Of a DNA stretch of 64,000 nucleotides, positions 9,092 through 18,039 are shown in pieces. The notes beneath the pieces are model-generated. The model did no database searches. It was not told where the DNA came from and saw nothing but the letters and a program-made list of their open reading frames with translations. The position numbers and the translations under genes were made by a program. Positions within the stretch are counted from its first letter, which is position 1. The number at the start of each line of letters is the position of its first letter. This stretch comes from Candidatus Limnocylindrales bacterium (GTDB taxonomy: Bacteria; Moduliflexota; Moduliflexia; Moduliflexales; JAUQPW01), in assembly GCA_035559535.1 (NCBI GenBank), contig DATMBG010000052.1:1-64000 (forward strand). The letters run 5' to 3'.

Positions 9092-10033
9092 TTAGGCAAA
9101 CCAGGTTTTTACCATCCCTTCGACTAAGGAATAGGGGTCTGCTTCTCGATTGACTATTTTTGAAAGGAGCCGGGCAAACGCTTCCCGGTCGCCTACTTTG
9201 GCCATAGCTTGTTGCATCAGGTTATGTTGTAAAATTTCCAGGAATTCACTTTCGGTCTGGTTGAGTTTCCTTTTTTTAAGCTCTCCTGAATCTTTCAGAT
9301 AGCTCAGATGGGCATCGATACCTTCGACAAGTGCGGGAATTCCTTCCTCTTTGACGGCTATAGTTTTATAAATAAGAGGTTTCCAGCTTTTTTGCTGGTA
9401 GGTATTAAATCCCAGCATGATTTCTAATTCCTTGACCATTTTATCGGCTCCTTCCCGATCTGCTTTATTAACTACGAAGATATCTCCGATTTCGAGGATA
9501 CCTGCTTTAATGGCCTGGATATCATCGCCCATGCCGGGTACTGTAATGACGAGGCACGTATGGGCCGTTTTAACAATTTCCACCTCATCCTGTCCCACTC
9601 CAACGGTTTCTATGAGGATGATGTCCATTCCATAAGCATCCAAAATATGAACCACATCATGGGTCGCCACGGCTAACCCGCCCAGGTGGCCCCGGGTCGC
9701 CATACTCCGGATAAAAACCCCTTCATCCAGGTAATGGCGCTGCATACGGATTCGATCACCTAAAATGGCACCTCCGGTAAAGGGACTGGTGGGATCGACG
9801 GCAATAATTCCCACGGTCTGCCCACGGCTTCGAAACGCCGAGGTGAGTTTATCGACTAAAGTGCTTTTTCCGGCTCCTGGAGCTCCTGTAACACCTAAAA
9901 TATAAGCTCGTCCGGTATGCGGATAAAGGGCTTTTAAGGCCGGTAGTGCCTCCGGGTCTCCATTTTCTACTAAAGTAATGAGTCGGGCAACTGCACGAAC
10001 ATCCTTGCTTAAGACACGGTCTGCTAACTTCAA
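9092..10033 (-). CDS. meaB: MeaB-type GTPase, chaperone of B12-dependent acyl-CoA mutase
   Basis: G3E-family P-loop GTPase of 313 residues that gates adenosylcobalamin loading and protects acyl-CoA mutases from inactivation. Seen: Walker A GAPGAGKST at 50-58, VDPTSPF, the RGHLGG switch, ETVGVGQDE, and NKADREGADK for guanine specificity. Length and motif order match MeaB/ArgK. It belongs to the same minus-strand cluster as the mutase subunits at 13.4-15.7 kb, which are its expected clients. The mutase carries isobutyryl-type residues, so this protein would serve that enzyme rather than a methylmalonyl-CoA mutase (inference). Confidence 0.93.
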   Translation of the reverse strand: MKLADRVLSKDVRAVARLITLVENGDPEALPALKALYPHTGRAYILGVTGAPGAGKSTLVDKLTSAFRSRGQTVGIIAVDPTSPFTGGAILGDRIRMQRHYLDEGVFIRSMATRGHLGGLAVATHDVVHILDAYGMDIILIETVGVGQDEVEIVKTAHTCLVITVPGMGDDIQAIKAGILEIGDIFVVNKADREGADKMVKELEIMLGFNTYQQKSWKPLIYKTIAVKEEGIPALVEGIDAHLSYLKDSGELKKRKLNQTESEFLEILQHNLMQQAMAKVGDREAFARLLSKIVNREADPYSLVEGMVKTWFA

Positions 10034-10040
10034 GTACCGG

Positions 10041-10147
10041 TGGGAGGGGATAGGAGTATGGGAATAGGGGCGACCGGCCGGTCGCCCGTATCAGGAAGTA
10101 AGGGTGACCGGCCGATCACCTCTACTCCCATACTCCTATACTTCCAT
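10041..10147. repeat. Octamer inverted repeat (locus A) with nested GACCGGCCGGTC palindromes
   Basis: Purine-rich arm at 10041-10070 (GGGAGGGGATAGGAGTATGG) and pyrimidine-rich arm at 10121-10147 (CTCCCATACTCCTATACTTCC) enclose two palindromes, GGGCGACCGGCCGGTCGCCC at 10068-10087 and GGGTGACCGGCCGATCACC at 10102-10120. It fills the gap between meaB and the upstream acyl-CoA dehydrogenase gene. Confidence 0.75.
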
Positions 10148-11299
10148 TCACTCTTTTAATAACTGATTGGCAATAACCATTCGATGAATTTCCGAAGTTC
10201 CTTCGCCAATTTCGCAGAGTTTGGCATCTCGATAATAGCGAGACACGGGATATTCCCCGATATATCCATAGCCGCCATGGATTTGAACGGCTCGATCTAC
10301 AACCCGAACACAGGCCCGAGAGGAATAAAGCTTGGCCATGGAGGCTTCTTTCTTGATAGGTAAACCTTGATCCTTAAGATAAGCGGCTCGAAGGGTTAAC
10401 ATTCTGGCAGCTTCCAATTCTACTTCTGAATCGGCCAGCATCCATTGAACAGCCTGAAAATCTGCAATAGGTCTACCAAATTGAATTCGCTGTTTGGAAT
10501 ATTTAATGCTTTCTTCCAAAGCCGCACGTCCAATCCCAACAGCTAACGCAGAGATCCCGATACGTCCACCTTCCAGAACCTTCAGGCTGTCTATAAAACC
10601 CTGTCCTTCCTGCCCCAATAGGTTTTCCCTGGGAATACGACAGTTCTCGAAGATCAACTCTGCGGTATCGCTTCCCCGCATTCCCAACTTGTTGCGTAGT
10701 TTAACAGAAGAAAATCCCCGGGTTCCTCTCTCTACCAGAAAGGCTGAGATACCATGATGTCCCTTGGTTTTATCTGTAATAGCCATAACGACAACAACAT
10801 CACAGACTGTCCCTTGGGTTGTAAACATCTTGCTTCCGTTTAAGACCCATTCGGAGCCATCGAGTACGGCTGTGGTACGAAGGGATTTAGCATCACTGCC
10901 AGAGTTTGGCTCGGTTAATCCCCAGGCACCCAGGAGTTCTCCCTGAATAAGGGGAATTAAATATTTTCGTTTCTGTTCTTCATTCCCGGCCAGATAGATA
11001 TGGTTCGAACAGAGAGAAATATGGGCCAGGGCACTCAAAGCGATAGAACCGTCGGCTGCGGCCAATTCTTCCATAGCCAGTGCATAGGTCACGTAATCGG
11101 CTCCAACTCCTCCCCATTCCTCCGGGAAGATAATCCCAAAAAAGTTGATAAGGGCCAATTTTCTAAAAATTTCCTCGGGAAACTCTTCCCGTTCATCATA
11201 GTAAGCCGCATAGGGAGCCACTTCCTTCTGGACAAACTCCCTGACGGTCTGTTGGATCAACTTCTGATCCTCTGTTAAATCAAAATCCATTTTTAACAT
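10148..11299 (-). CDS. Acyl-CoA dehydrogenase (1 of 3)
   Basis: FAD enzyme that introduces the alpha-beta double bond into an acyl-CoA and passes electrons to ETF. Length is 383 residues, standard for the family. Seen: the FAD/substrate motif WGLTEPNSGSDA, VEGGRIGISA, and the C-terminal EGTSEIHR with the expected catalytic Glu. IHGGYGYI is also conserved. It lies with EtfAB, two paralogues and the B12 mutase. It follows a DUF35/thiolase-fold pair on the same strand and may act on the same intermediate. Chain-length preference is not readable. MDFDLTEDQ, four codons in, could be the real start. Confidence 0.9.
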   Translation of the reverse strand: MLKMDFDLTEDQKLIQQTVREFVQKEVAPYAAYYDEREEFPEEIFRKLALINFFGIIFPEEWGGVGADYVTYALAMEELAAADGSIALSALAHISLCSNHIYLAGNEEQKRKYLIPLIQGELLGAWGLTEPNSGSDAKSLRTTAVLDGSEWVLNGSKMFTTQGTVCDVVVVMAITDKTKGHHGISAFLVERGTRGFSSVKLRNKLGMRGSDTAELIFENCRIPRENLLGQEGQGFIDSLKVLEGGRIGISALAVGIGRAALEESIKYSKQRIQFGRPIADFQAVQWMLADSEVELEAARMLTLRAAYLKDQGLPIKKEASMAKLYSSRACVRVVDRAVQIHGGYGYIGEYPVSRYYRDAKLCEIGEGTSEIHRMVIANQLLKE

Positions 11300-11303
11300 G
11301 GAA

Positions 11304-11445
11304 ATGTGGGAGTATGGAGGTAGAGAAGTGTGGGAGTATGGGAGTGTGGGGGTATATTTGTGCTCTTACACTCCCATACTCCCACACTTCTGTACTCCCA
11401 TACTTCCATACCCCCACACCTCCACACTTCCCTGCTTCCCTACTT
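11304..11445. repeat. Octamer inverted repeat (locus B)
   Basis: Purine-rich arm 11304-11355 (GTGGGAGTATGGAGGTAG...) and pyrimidine arm 11368-11445 built from eight-base steps of the type YACTYCCA (CACTCCCA, TACTCCCA, TACTTCCA, CACCTCCA). It can fold into a long imperfect hairpin. It lies between two genes of the acyl-CoA cluster. Confidence 0.8.
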
Positions 11446-11449
11446 CTTT

Positions 11450-11944
11450 CTAAGCGGGTACAAAGTACACATCGGTGGGTTTGAATTTGCAATTCCGTAA
11501 GAATTGAGCCTTGACCCGCATCCCAATTTCGGCTTTACCGGGCTCCACCCCAACCAGACGGCTTAAAAAGAGGGTATTAACCCCTTCAAACTCTACCAGA
11601 ATAAGGGTAAAAGGGGTTTCTTTTAGAAATTCTTCGCTTCCAAAATAACAGGTGGTCCAGGTATGAATTTTCCCTTCCAGGGGTAATTCAAACCATTCAG
11701 TTTTTGCTCCACATTCCATGCAGTGAGATCGGGGTGTCGCAAACTTATAGTTACATTGCGTACATCGACTTCCTAAAAGTTTTTTCTTGGTCAATCCGGC
11801 AAAAAAAGGGGAATCTTGGGCATAACTATGGATATAGTCGATTTCATAATGGTGTTTGATGATAATGGGGTCTACACCAAAAAGAACTGTTCCTTCTTCT
11901 GTTTCAGGTAATTTAATTTTTTGGGCTCCTGGTTCGTGACTCAT
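11450..11944 (-). CDS. Zn-ribbon OB-fold protein (DUF35), partner of thiolase-fold enzyme
   Basis: A 164-residue protein with a rubredoxin-like zinc ribbon (CTQC...CMEC, about residues 70-90) followed by an OB-fold that binds acyl-CoA. DUF35 proteins are obligate partners of thiolase-fold enzymes: they channel CoA substrates in archaeal HMG-CoA synthesis and in the ChsH2-Ltp2 steroid aldolase. The start is set at MSHEPG (11944). An upstream ATG at 12010 would only translate the octamer repeat into a low-complexity tail. The thiolase-fold gene lies immediately upstream on the same strand, so the two products very likely form a complex. Confidence 0.88.
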   Translation of the reverse strand: MSHEPGAQKIKLPETEEGTVLFGVDPIIIKHHYEIDYIHSYAQDSPFFAGLTKKKLLGSRCTQCNYKFATPRSHCMECGAKTEWFELPLEGKIHTWTTCYFGSEEFLKETPFTLILVEFEGVNTLFLSRLVGVEPGKAEIGMRVKAQFLRNCKFKPTDVYFVPA

Positions 11945-11951
11945 GATTTTA

Positions 11952-12038
11952 AGTAGGGGAGTGTGAGGGTATGGGAGTATGGGAGTACTTCCACACTTCC
12001 ACACTTCCATACTCCCATACCCTCCACACTCCCCTACT
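11952..12038. repeat. Octamer inverted repeat (locus C)
   Basis: The arm starting AGTAGGGGAGTGTG at 11952 is matched by CACACTCCCCTACT ending at 12038. Allowing one inserted base, about 32 bp pair. The pyrimidine arm is made of TTCCACAC/TTCCATAC octamer steps. It lies between the DUF35 and thiolase-fold genes. Confidence 0.82.
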
Positions 12039-12040
12039 CT

Positions 12041-13291
12041 TTAAACGGCTTCCAAAATACTTACGGTGATATAGGTTCCCGTTCCGGCATGGCTATGAAT
12101 AAGTCCACGTCGGGCGTTTTTAATCTGGAGATGGTCATTTCCCAGATGTTTCTGGATAGTCCCCTGAAGTTGCCAGAAAGCAAAAACAGCCTGCATGAGG
12201 CCTGTAGCACCTACCGGATGACCGCAGGCCAGAAGGCCACCGGAAGGGTTAACCGGTATTTTTCCAGTTAAGGTACTATGACCGGCCTCGATAAAGGGGC
12301 CTCCTTCCCCATACTTACAAAGACCCAGATCTTCGTAGGTCTGAATCTCAGAAGAAGTATAGGCATCGTGTAACTCTACAAAATCCAGTTCTTCCAGGGG
12401 GTTTGTAATTCCGGCCATCTCATAAGCCTGTTTAGCGGCCATTCGACCTCCCCGAAACGAATGAACCCCGGGGTATTTGAGATTTTTGTAATCAGACTCA
12501 GATTCGTGGGGTAACAAAATGACTTTACCGTGGGGACGATCTGCCATACGCATGCTATCGGTACCTGCGCCGATTCCGATGATTTTAACCGGTTTGTCGG
12601 TTAAGCGGGCCGCCATTTCTTCCGAAGCGAGAATACAAACTGCTGCTCCATCCGACATGGTGCAGATATCCAACATGGTCAGGGGGTCTGCAACCATGGG
12701 CGAGTTACGAACATCTTCAATGGTCAATTTCATAGGACTCTGGGCATAGGGGTTATAGAGAGCATTTCCGTGATTTTTTATGGAGACCAGGGCCATTTGT
12801 TCTACGGTGGTACCAAACTCATGCATATGCCGTCGGACCATCATGGCGTAGTAACCGGTATAAAATCCTCCCACAGGGTAATCAAAATTAGTATCGGAGG
12901 CGTGGGCGATAAATTCGTTGCCTTTCCAGGTGCTGACACGAGACATGGTTTCAAATCCAAAGGCCACGCAAACATTCATTCGGCCTGAGGCAACAGCCTC
13001 CCATGCTGCTTGAAAACAGAGCCCACCCGTAGCTCCCCCTCCTTCGATCCGTTTAGAAGGCTTGGGGCAAAGTCCGAGGTAGTCTTGAACCATAGAGGCC
13101 GCTTTCAATTGCCGGGTAAAGTGATCTGAAAAATAAGACGCTACGCTTCCATCGATCATATCCCTTGTCAGGTTTGGGACATCGTTCATGGCATAGTCAA
13201 AGGCCTGTTTGACCATATAACGAAAATCCATATCCGGGTGAGCTTTGGCAAATTTTGTAATTCCACCCGATACCATGTAAACGGGGCGCAT
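12041..13291 (-). CDS. SCP2/Ltp2-type thiolase-fold protein lacking the nucleophilic cysteine
   Basis: A 416-residue thiolase-superfamily protein of the non-specific lipid-transfer (SCP-x/Ltp) branch. The nucleophile segment reads EGGGATGGLC (83-92) where active members have E-x-x-C-A-S-G-G-L, so Gly86 replaces the catalytic Cys. The C-terminal Cys is also absent (HAGTGTY). The CoA-site CGHPVGATG is kept. Loss of both cysteines with a DUF35 partner gene next door resembles the Ltp2-ChsH2 retro-aldolase of steroid side-chain breakdown. A C-C lyase role on a branched hydroxyacyl-CoA is therefore more likely than thiolysis (inference). It is often annotated simply as acetyl-CoA acetyltransferase. 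Confidence 0.82.
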   Translation of the reverse strand: MRPVYMVSGGITKFAKAHPDMDFRYMVKQAFDYAMNDVPNLTRDMIDGSVASYFSDHFTRQLKAASMVQDYLGLCPKPSKRIEGGGATGGLCFQAAWEAVASGRMNVCVAFGFETMSRVSTWKGNEFIAHASDTNFDYPVGGFYTGYYAMMVRRHMHEFGTTVEQMALVSIKNHGNALYNPYAQSPMKLTIEDVRNSPMVADPLTMLDICTMSDGAAVCILASEEMAARLTDKPVKIIGIGAGTDSMRMADRPHGKVILLPHESESDYKNLKYPGVHSFRGGRMAAKQAYEMAGITNPLEELDFVELHDAYTSSEIQTYEDLGLCKYGEGGPFIEAGHSTLTGKIPVNPSGGLLACGHPVGATGLMQAVFAFWQLQGTIQKHLGNDHLQIKNARRGLIHSHAGTGTYITVSILEAV

Positions 13292-13299
13292 TTATTACA

Positions 13300-13407
13300 G
13301 GTATGGAGGTATGGAGGTAGGTATGGGGGTGCGGGGTATGGGAGTAAGTATTTATACTCCCACCCTTCCATACTCCCACCCTTCCATACTCCTACCCCTC
13401 CCATACT
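13300..13407. repeat. Octamer inverted repeat (locus D)
   Basis: Purine arm 13301-13347 (GTATGGAGGTATGGAGG...) and pyrimidine arm 13356-13407 (ACTCCCACCCTTCCATACTCC...) around an AAGTATTTAT centre. It lies between the thiolase-fold gene and the B12-binding subunit gene. Its last bases run up to the stop codon of the latter. Confidence 0.78.
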
Positions 13408-13813
13408 ATTTTTTAATGTTTTCTCTCAAAAACTTGATAACCTCTTCCGTAGAAGTTCCCGGAGTGAAGATTTCCTTCACACCCATTGCCTTGAGTTTAG
13501 CAATATCTTCATCGGGGATAATTCCCCCTCCAAAGAGCATCACGTCTTCCAAACCTTTTTCCTTCATAAGCTCCAGGACACGCGGGAAAAGATAGTTGTG
13601 AGCTCCCGATAAAATACTCAATCCTATGGCATCCACGTCTTCTTGAAGGGCCGTGGCAACCACCTGTTCTGGGGTCTGGTGAAGTCCGGTGTAGATCACC
13701 TCCATTCCGGCATCCCGCAATGCCCGGGCAATGATTTTCGCACCTCGATCGTGCCCATCTAATCCCGGTTTAGCGATAAGCACCCGTATTTTTTTCTGTT
13801 TTTCCTCGGCCAT
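13406..13813 (-). CDS. Acyl-CoA mutase small subunit, B12-binding domain
   Basis: A 135-residue stand-alone cobalamin-binding domain. It has the base-off/His-on signature GLDGHDRGA (DxHxxG), then SILSGAH and FGGGIIP, which hold the nucleotide tail of B12. It pairs with the large subunit encoded just upstream to form a heteromeric adenosylcobalamin-dependent mutase, as in IcmA/IcmB and archaeal two-subunit mutases. The ATG at 13813 is chosen; a GTG at 13843 would add ten residues. Specificity is set by the large subunit, which has isobutyryl-type residues. Confidence 0.92.
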   Translation of the reverse strand: MAEEKQKKIRVLIAKPGLDGHDRGAKIIARALRDAGMEVIYTGLHQTPEQVVATALQEDVDAIGLSILSGAHNYLFPRVLELMKEKGLEDVMLFGGGIIPDEDIAKLKAMGVKEIFTPGTSTEEVIKFLRENIKK

Positions 13814-13980
13814 ACGTTTGGGTCCCGGAGGTCCGGAGAGCACAGAGGAAATTTTTATAACCTAAATCTTTAGATCCCTCGTTTGGGATGTTCTGGATTA
13901 AAACCGACAGAGTCGGTCTTATCAGGGTTTCGGTTTCATTCTGACGTATTTCCTTCTCCATGTTCTCCGGGTCTCTGGGA

Positions 13981-15660
13981 CTAAAAAAATCCCGGATCCT
14001 GGTAAATCCCGAAGACTTCCCTAAACACGTCGCAGATTTCTCCAACGGTTGCGTAGGCTTTTACTGCTTCAAGGACCGGAGGTACAAGGTTTTCCTTTCC
14101 CTTAGCTGCGGCACGAAGTTGCTCTAAAGCCGCTTTATGTTTGATCGGATCTCTTCTTTTTTTCACATTCTCCAGCCGTTCGAGCTGCTTTTTTTCTACT
14201 TCAGGGCCGATTTTTAATATTTTAATCGGGGTTTCCTCCTTGGCTACAAACTCATTCACGCCCACGATAATTTTCTCCTTATTCTCGATTTGTTTCTGGT
14301 AGGTGTAGGCAGCTTCTTGAATTTCCTTTTGCGGGAAACCCTGATGAATGGCCGGAATCATTCCCCCCAGGGCATCCAATTTTTTAAAGTAATCGTAGGC
14401 GGCTTCTTCCATCTCATTGGTCAATCTTTCGAGGTAGTAAGAGCCTCCCAGGGGATCCACCGTATTTGTAACTTCGCTTTCATAGGCAATAATCTGTTGA
14501 GTTCGCAGGGCAATGGTTACCGCTTCTTCTGTGGGGAGGGCTAAGGTTTCATCGTAGGAGTTGGTATGCAGGGATTGGGTTCCTCCTAATACGGCGGCCA
14601 GAGCTTGAATGGTTGTTCGGATGATATTATTTAAGGGTTGCTGGGCGGTTGCCGAGCATCCGGCGGTTTGTGTGTGAAACCGAAGCATCAAGGAGCGAGG
14701 ATTTTTGGGGTTATAGCGGCGTTTCAGCTCACGGGCCCAGATCCTTCGGGCCGCCCGGTATTTTGCGATTTCTTCAAAGAAATCATTATGGGCGTTGAAA
14801 AAGAAAGAGAGTCTGGGTGCAAACTCATCCACTTCCAATCCGGCCCGGATTCCATAATCTACATAAGTTAATCCATCGTAAAGGGTAAAGGCAAGTTCTT
14901 GAACGGCGGTAGATCCAGCTTCTCGTATGTGGTAACCGCTGATACTGATACTGTTCCACCGGGGCATATGGCGTGTGCAGTAAACGATAATATCGGTCAA
15001 AATTCGCATGGCCGGTTCGGGTGGACAGATCCACTCCCGTTGAGCAATGTACTCTTTTAAAATGTCTGCCTGGAGGGTTCCGCGGAGTTGGGCCGGTGGA
15101 ACTCCCTGTTTCTCTGCGACTGCCAGGTACATGGCCAGAAGGACGATAGCCGGTCCATTAATCGTCATGGAGGTGCTGATTTGATCCAGAGGTATGCCTT
15201 TGAAGAGAATTTCCATATCTTCCAGGCTATCAATAGCCACGCCCTCCCGACCAACTTCTCCTCGAGATATGGGATGATCTGAATCATAACCCATGAGGGT
15301 CGGAAGATCAAAGGCTACACTAAGTCCCATCTGTCCCTGGCTTAGAAGATAGTGAAATCTCCGGTTGGTATCTTCAGCCGTACCAAAACCGGCGAATTGA
15401 CGCATAGTCCAGAGTCGCCCCCGATGCATGGTTGCATGAATCCCACGGGTGAAAGGATATTCTCCAGGAAATCCGATGTCTTCATTATAATCCATCCCGG
15501 CAATATCTAAAGGGGTATACAGCACTTTAACAGGTCGATTGGAGAGGCTGACAAACTTAGCCTGTCTCTCCGGCATAACCTCCAGGGTTTTCTTCAAGGT
15601 GGTCTGTTCCCATTGGACTTTACGTTCTTGAATTTTTTTTAAACTTTGGACGTCGATCAT
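13981..15660 (-). CDS. B12-dependent acyl-CoA mutase large subunit, isobutyryl-CoA mutase-like
   Basis: Catalytic TIM-barrel subunit of an adenosylcobalamin acyl-CoA mutase, 559 residues from the ATG at 15660. An upstream in-frame ATG at 15723 only reads into a 7-bp repeat. Numbering coincides with Propionibacterium methylmalonyl-CoA mutase: Arg82, Thr85 and Arg87 are kept (GRLWTMRQF). Position 89 is Phe instead of Tyr, and position 207 (YIAQREW) is Gln instead of Arg. The Phe/Gln pair is the known isobutyryl-CoA mutase signature, because Arg207 would bind the methylmalonyl carboxylate. Neighbouring butyryl-CoA-type genes, and the lack of propionyl-CoA carboxylase or epimerase genes here, agree. 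Generic annotation would be methylmalonyl-CoA mutase. Confidence 0.88.
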   Translation of the reverse strand: MIDVQSLKKIQERKVQWEQTTLKKTLEVMPERQAKFVSLSNRPVKVLYTPLDIAGMDYNEDIGFPGEYPFTRGIHATMHRGRLWTMRQFAGFGTAEDTNRRFHYLLSQGQMGLSVAFDLPTLMGYDSDHPISRGEVGREGVAIDSLEDMEILFKGIPLDQISTSMTINGPAIVLLAMYLAVAEKQGVPPAQLRGTLQADILKEYIAQREWICPPEPAMRILTDIIVYCTRHMPRWNSISISGYHIREAGSTAVQELAFTLYDGLTYVDYGIRAGLEVDEFAPRLSFFFNAHNDFFEEIAKYRAARRIWARELKRRYNPKNPRSLMLRFHTQTAGCSATAQQPLNNIIRTTIQALAAVLGGTQSLHTNSYDETLALPTEEAVTIALRTQQIIAYESEVTNTVDPLGGSYYLERLTNEMEEAAYDYFKKLDALGGMIPAIHQGFPQKEIQEAAYTYQKQIENKEKIIVGVNEFVAKEETPIKILKIGPEVEKKQLERLENVKKRRDPIKHKAALEQLRAAAKGKENLVPPVLEAVKAYATVGEICDVFREVFGIYQDPGFF

Positions 15661-15663
15661 AAC

Positions 15664-15759
15664 TAAGTACTGAGTGTTGAGTACTGAGTACTGAGTCAAA
15701 GAGAGAGGATTAAGTAGGGACACGGCACGCCGTGTCCCTACTGTTCAGTACTCAGTATC
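15664..15759. repeat. AGTACTG heptamer array flanking a 28-bp palindrome
   Basis: 15665-15697 repeats the heptamer AGTACTG (with one variant unit). Its complement (TTCAGTACTCAGTA) appears at 15744-15757, so the two sides can pair. Between them, GTAGGGACACGGC at 15714-15726 and GCCGTGTCCCTAC at 15729-15741 make a 13-bp perfect stem of the fixed-end palindrome family. Confidence 0.8.
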
Positions 15760-16883
15760 AATTTTGCAATCACATTTCGCTGAATCTCCGAGGTTCCTTC
15801 ATAAATTGTCGTAACCCGGGCATCTCGATAATAACGTTCTACGGGAAAGTCTTTGAGATAACCATAACCCCCATGAATTTGAAGGGCCTTGTAGGCCACT
15901 CGATTAACCATTTCAGAGGCGAAAAGTTTGGCCATGGAAGCCTCTTTTGTAAAGGGGAGTCCCCGGTCTTTTAACAGGGCGGCCTGCAGGGTTAATAGTC
16001 TGGCCGCTTCAATCTCCGTCGCCATATCTGCGATCATCCATCGGATTCCCTGAAATTCGGCAATGGGTTGACCGAAAGCTTCTCGTTTTTTAGCATAGCG
16101 TGTCGCTGCATCCAGACAGGCCTGCGCAATTCCCACAGATTGTGAAGCAATTCCGATTCGACCCCCGTCTAAAGCTGTCATCATGATCTTGAATCCCTCT
16201 CCTTCTTTCCCTAACAGATTCTCAGAAGGGACTCGACAGTTTTCAAAAATCAGCTCGGTGGTATCTGAGGCCCGAAGTCCCATTTTATCCTCGACTTTAC
16301 CTATGGAAAAGCCCGGCATCCCTTTTTCCACAATGAAAGCCGAAATTCCATGATGCCGGGCTGTTTTATCAGTTACGGCCGTCGTGATAAAAACTTTCGC
16401 ATGGCTTCCACTGGTAATAAACATCTTGGTCCCGTTCAGGATATAGAAATTATCCTTTAAGAGAGCCGAGGTTTTTTGATTGGCCGCATCGGACCCAGCT
16501 CCCGGCTCGGTTAAGGCGAAGGAACCGATAAATTTTCCTTGGGCCAGAGGGACAAGGTATTTCTGCTTTTGAACTTCCGTTCCGAATTTCAGGAGAGGTT
16601 CACAAACCAGATTATTGACTCCCATGATAACCGAGGTAGCTGCGCAGGCATAGGCAATCTCTTGCATTGCCAGTGAATAGCTGACGGTATCCAGCCCGGC
16701 ACCTCCATACTCGGTGGGAACCATCATTCCCAGAAGTCCCATCTCGGCCATTTTTGAAATCGTTTCCTCCGGGAAAAGACTTTCCCGGTCGCACTTCCCG
16801 GCCATGGGTTCGATCTCTTTCCGGGCAAATTCCCGAACGGTCATCTGGATCATCCGTTGTTCTTCGGTGAGTTGAAAGATCAT
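15738..16883 (-). CDS. Acyl-CoA dehydrogenase (2 of 3)
   Basis: A 381-residue flavoenzyme for alpha-beta dehydrogenation of acyl-CoA. Seen: the FAD motif [33 protein letters not shown] and the C-terminal [10 protein letters not shown] with the catalytic Glu. It is a close paralogue of the protein at 19065-20204. It sits between the mutase large subunit and EtfA, whose product takes its electrons. The context suggests butyryl-/isobutyryl-CoA as candidate substrates (inference). Confidence 0.92.
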   Translation of the reverse strand: MIFQLTEEQRMIQMTVREFARKEIEPMAGKCDRESLFPEETISKMAEMGLLGMMVPTEYGGAGLDTVSYSLAMQEIAYACAATSVIMGVNNLVCEPLLKFGTEVQKQKYLVPLAQGKFIGSFALTEPGAGSDAANQKTSALLKDNFYILNGTKMFITSGSHAKVFITTAVTDKTARHHGISAFIVEKGMPGFSIGKVEDKMGLRASDTTELIFENCRVPSENLLGKEGEGFKIMMTALDGGRIGIASQSVGIAQACLDAATRYAKKREAFGQPIAEFQGIRWMIADMATEIEAARLLTLQAALLKDRGLPFTKEASMAKLFASEMVNRVAYKALQIHGGYGYLKDFPVERYYRDARVTTIYEGTSEIQRNVIAKLILSTEQ

Positions 16884-16959
16884 ATTTTATCGATAATCCC
16901 CTGTTGGAAGACGATCAGGTCGTTCCAGACTCGACAACCGGATCGCCTATAAATGGAAC

Positions 16960-17952
16960 TCAACTTTCTGCCAGGAGCTTTTTAAATTCCTCTGTCAAGA
17001 TCGGAAGGATTTCAAACACATCTCCCACGATCCCATAATTGCAGACATTAAAGATATTGGCATCGGGATCTTTATTAATGGCCACGATATATTTCGAGGA
17101 ACCCATTCCGGCCAGATGTTGAATAGCTCCCGAAATTCCACAGGCAATGTAAAGGTTTGGGGTCACTACTTTTCCGGTCTGTCCGACCTGATAGGCATGC
17201 TCTTTCCAACCTGCATCCACCACGGCCCTGGAAGCCCCTACGGCAGCTCCAAGGACTTCGGCCAGATTTTCTACAAGATAGAAATTCTCCGGTCCCTTTA
17301 ATCCACGACCTCCCGATACTACAATGCTCGCTTCCGTTAATCCCACTTTACCTGTGGTCCCTTTTATGATCTCTTTAACGGTAGTTCGAATCTCTCCGGG
17401 GGCAAATTCCACAGGAACTTTTTCAACTTCTGCTTTATGGGATTCATCTCGCCTGGCCGGCCTAAATACATTAGGTCTCAGGGAAGCCATCTGAGGCCTG
17501 GTTAAAATAGCCTCCCATACCAATGCCTTTCCGGCATACACGGGACGTTTACAAAGTAAGGATTTATTTTCGTCCAGTTTAAGCTCAATACAGTCAACCG
17601 AAAGTCCCGCGCCAACCCTGGCAGCCACCCTGGGAGCAAAGTCCCTTCCCATGGTTGTTGCAGCAAATAATACTACGGCAGGCTGTTGGGTTTTAATTAA
17701 ATTCGTAATAACCTTGGCATATCCGTCGGTTGTATACTTGTCAAGTGCCTCGTGATCTGCTACGAATACCTTATCTGCTCCATAAGAACCGATGGATTCT
17801 GCAAGATGGGTTATGTTTCTTCCAAGTAAAACAACTTCTAACTTACCTCCCAGTTCGTCTGCCAACCGCCGTCCCTCGCCGATGAGTTCGTAGGTTACCT
17901 TCTTCAATTCACCTTCTCGCTGCTCTGCGATAACCCAAATATTTCCTGACAT
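16960..17952 (-). CDS. etfA: Electron transfer flavoprotein alpha subunit
   Basis: FAD-binding half of ETF (330 residues), which collects electrons from the acyl-CoA dehydrogenases and passes them to ETF-quinone oxidoreductase. The C-terminal FAD domain is visible: GGRGLKGPENF, then VGQTGKVVTPNLYIACGISGA and NKDPDANIF. The start MSGNIWVIAE at 17952 matches family N-termini. An upstream ATG at 17985 would add eleven residues read from a low-complexity intergenic segment. It lies directly downstream of etfB, with an 87-base gap. Confidence 0.95.
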   Translation of the reverse strand: MSGNIWVIAEQREGELKKVTYELIGEGRRLADELGGKLEVVLLGRNITHLAESIGSYGADKVFVADHEALDKYTTDGYAKVITNLIKTQQPAVVLFAATTMGRDFAPRVAARVGAGLSVDCIELKLDENKSLLCKRPVYAGKALVWEAILTRPQMASLRPNVFRPARRDESHKAEVEKVPVEFAPGEIRTTVKEIIKGTTGKVGLTEASIVVSGGRGLKGPENFYLVENLAEVLGAAVGASRAVVDAGWKEHAYQVGQTGKVVTPNLYIACGISGAIQHLAGMGSSKYIVAINKDPDANIFNVCNYGIVGDVFEILPILTEEFKKLLAES

Positions 17953-18039
17953 GTCGGGGAGTGGGCGGTGAACAATGGACGGCAAATCCTGATGCAGTCA
18001 TCAACTACGGCCCATTGCCTACTGCCCACGGTGTAAAGT

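Noticed and set aside
11945-12010. Longer DUF35 protein starting at 12010
   Set aside because: The added residues come only from the octamer repeat; the family-like start is MSHEPG at 11944.
10041-13407. Octamer arrays as possible CRISPR arrays
   Set aside because: There are no constant repeats with unique spacers of regular length, only degenerate 8-base steps folded on themselves.
13981-15660. Plain methylmalonyl-CoA mutase annotation
   Set aside because: Phe89 and Gln207 replace the residues needed for the methylmalonyl carboxylate, and the partner genes of the propionate route are absent here.
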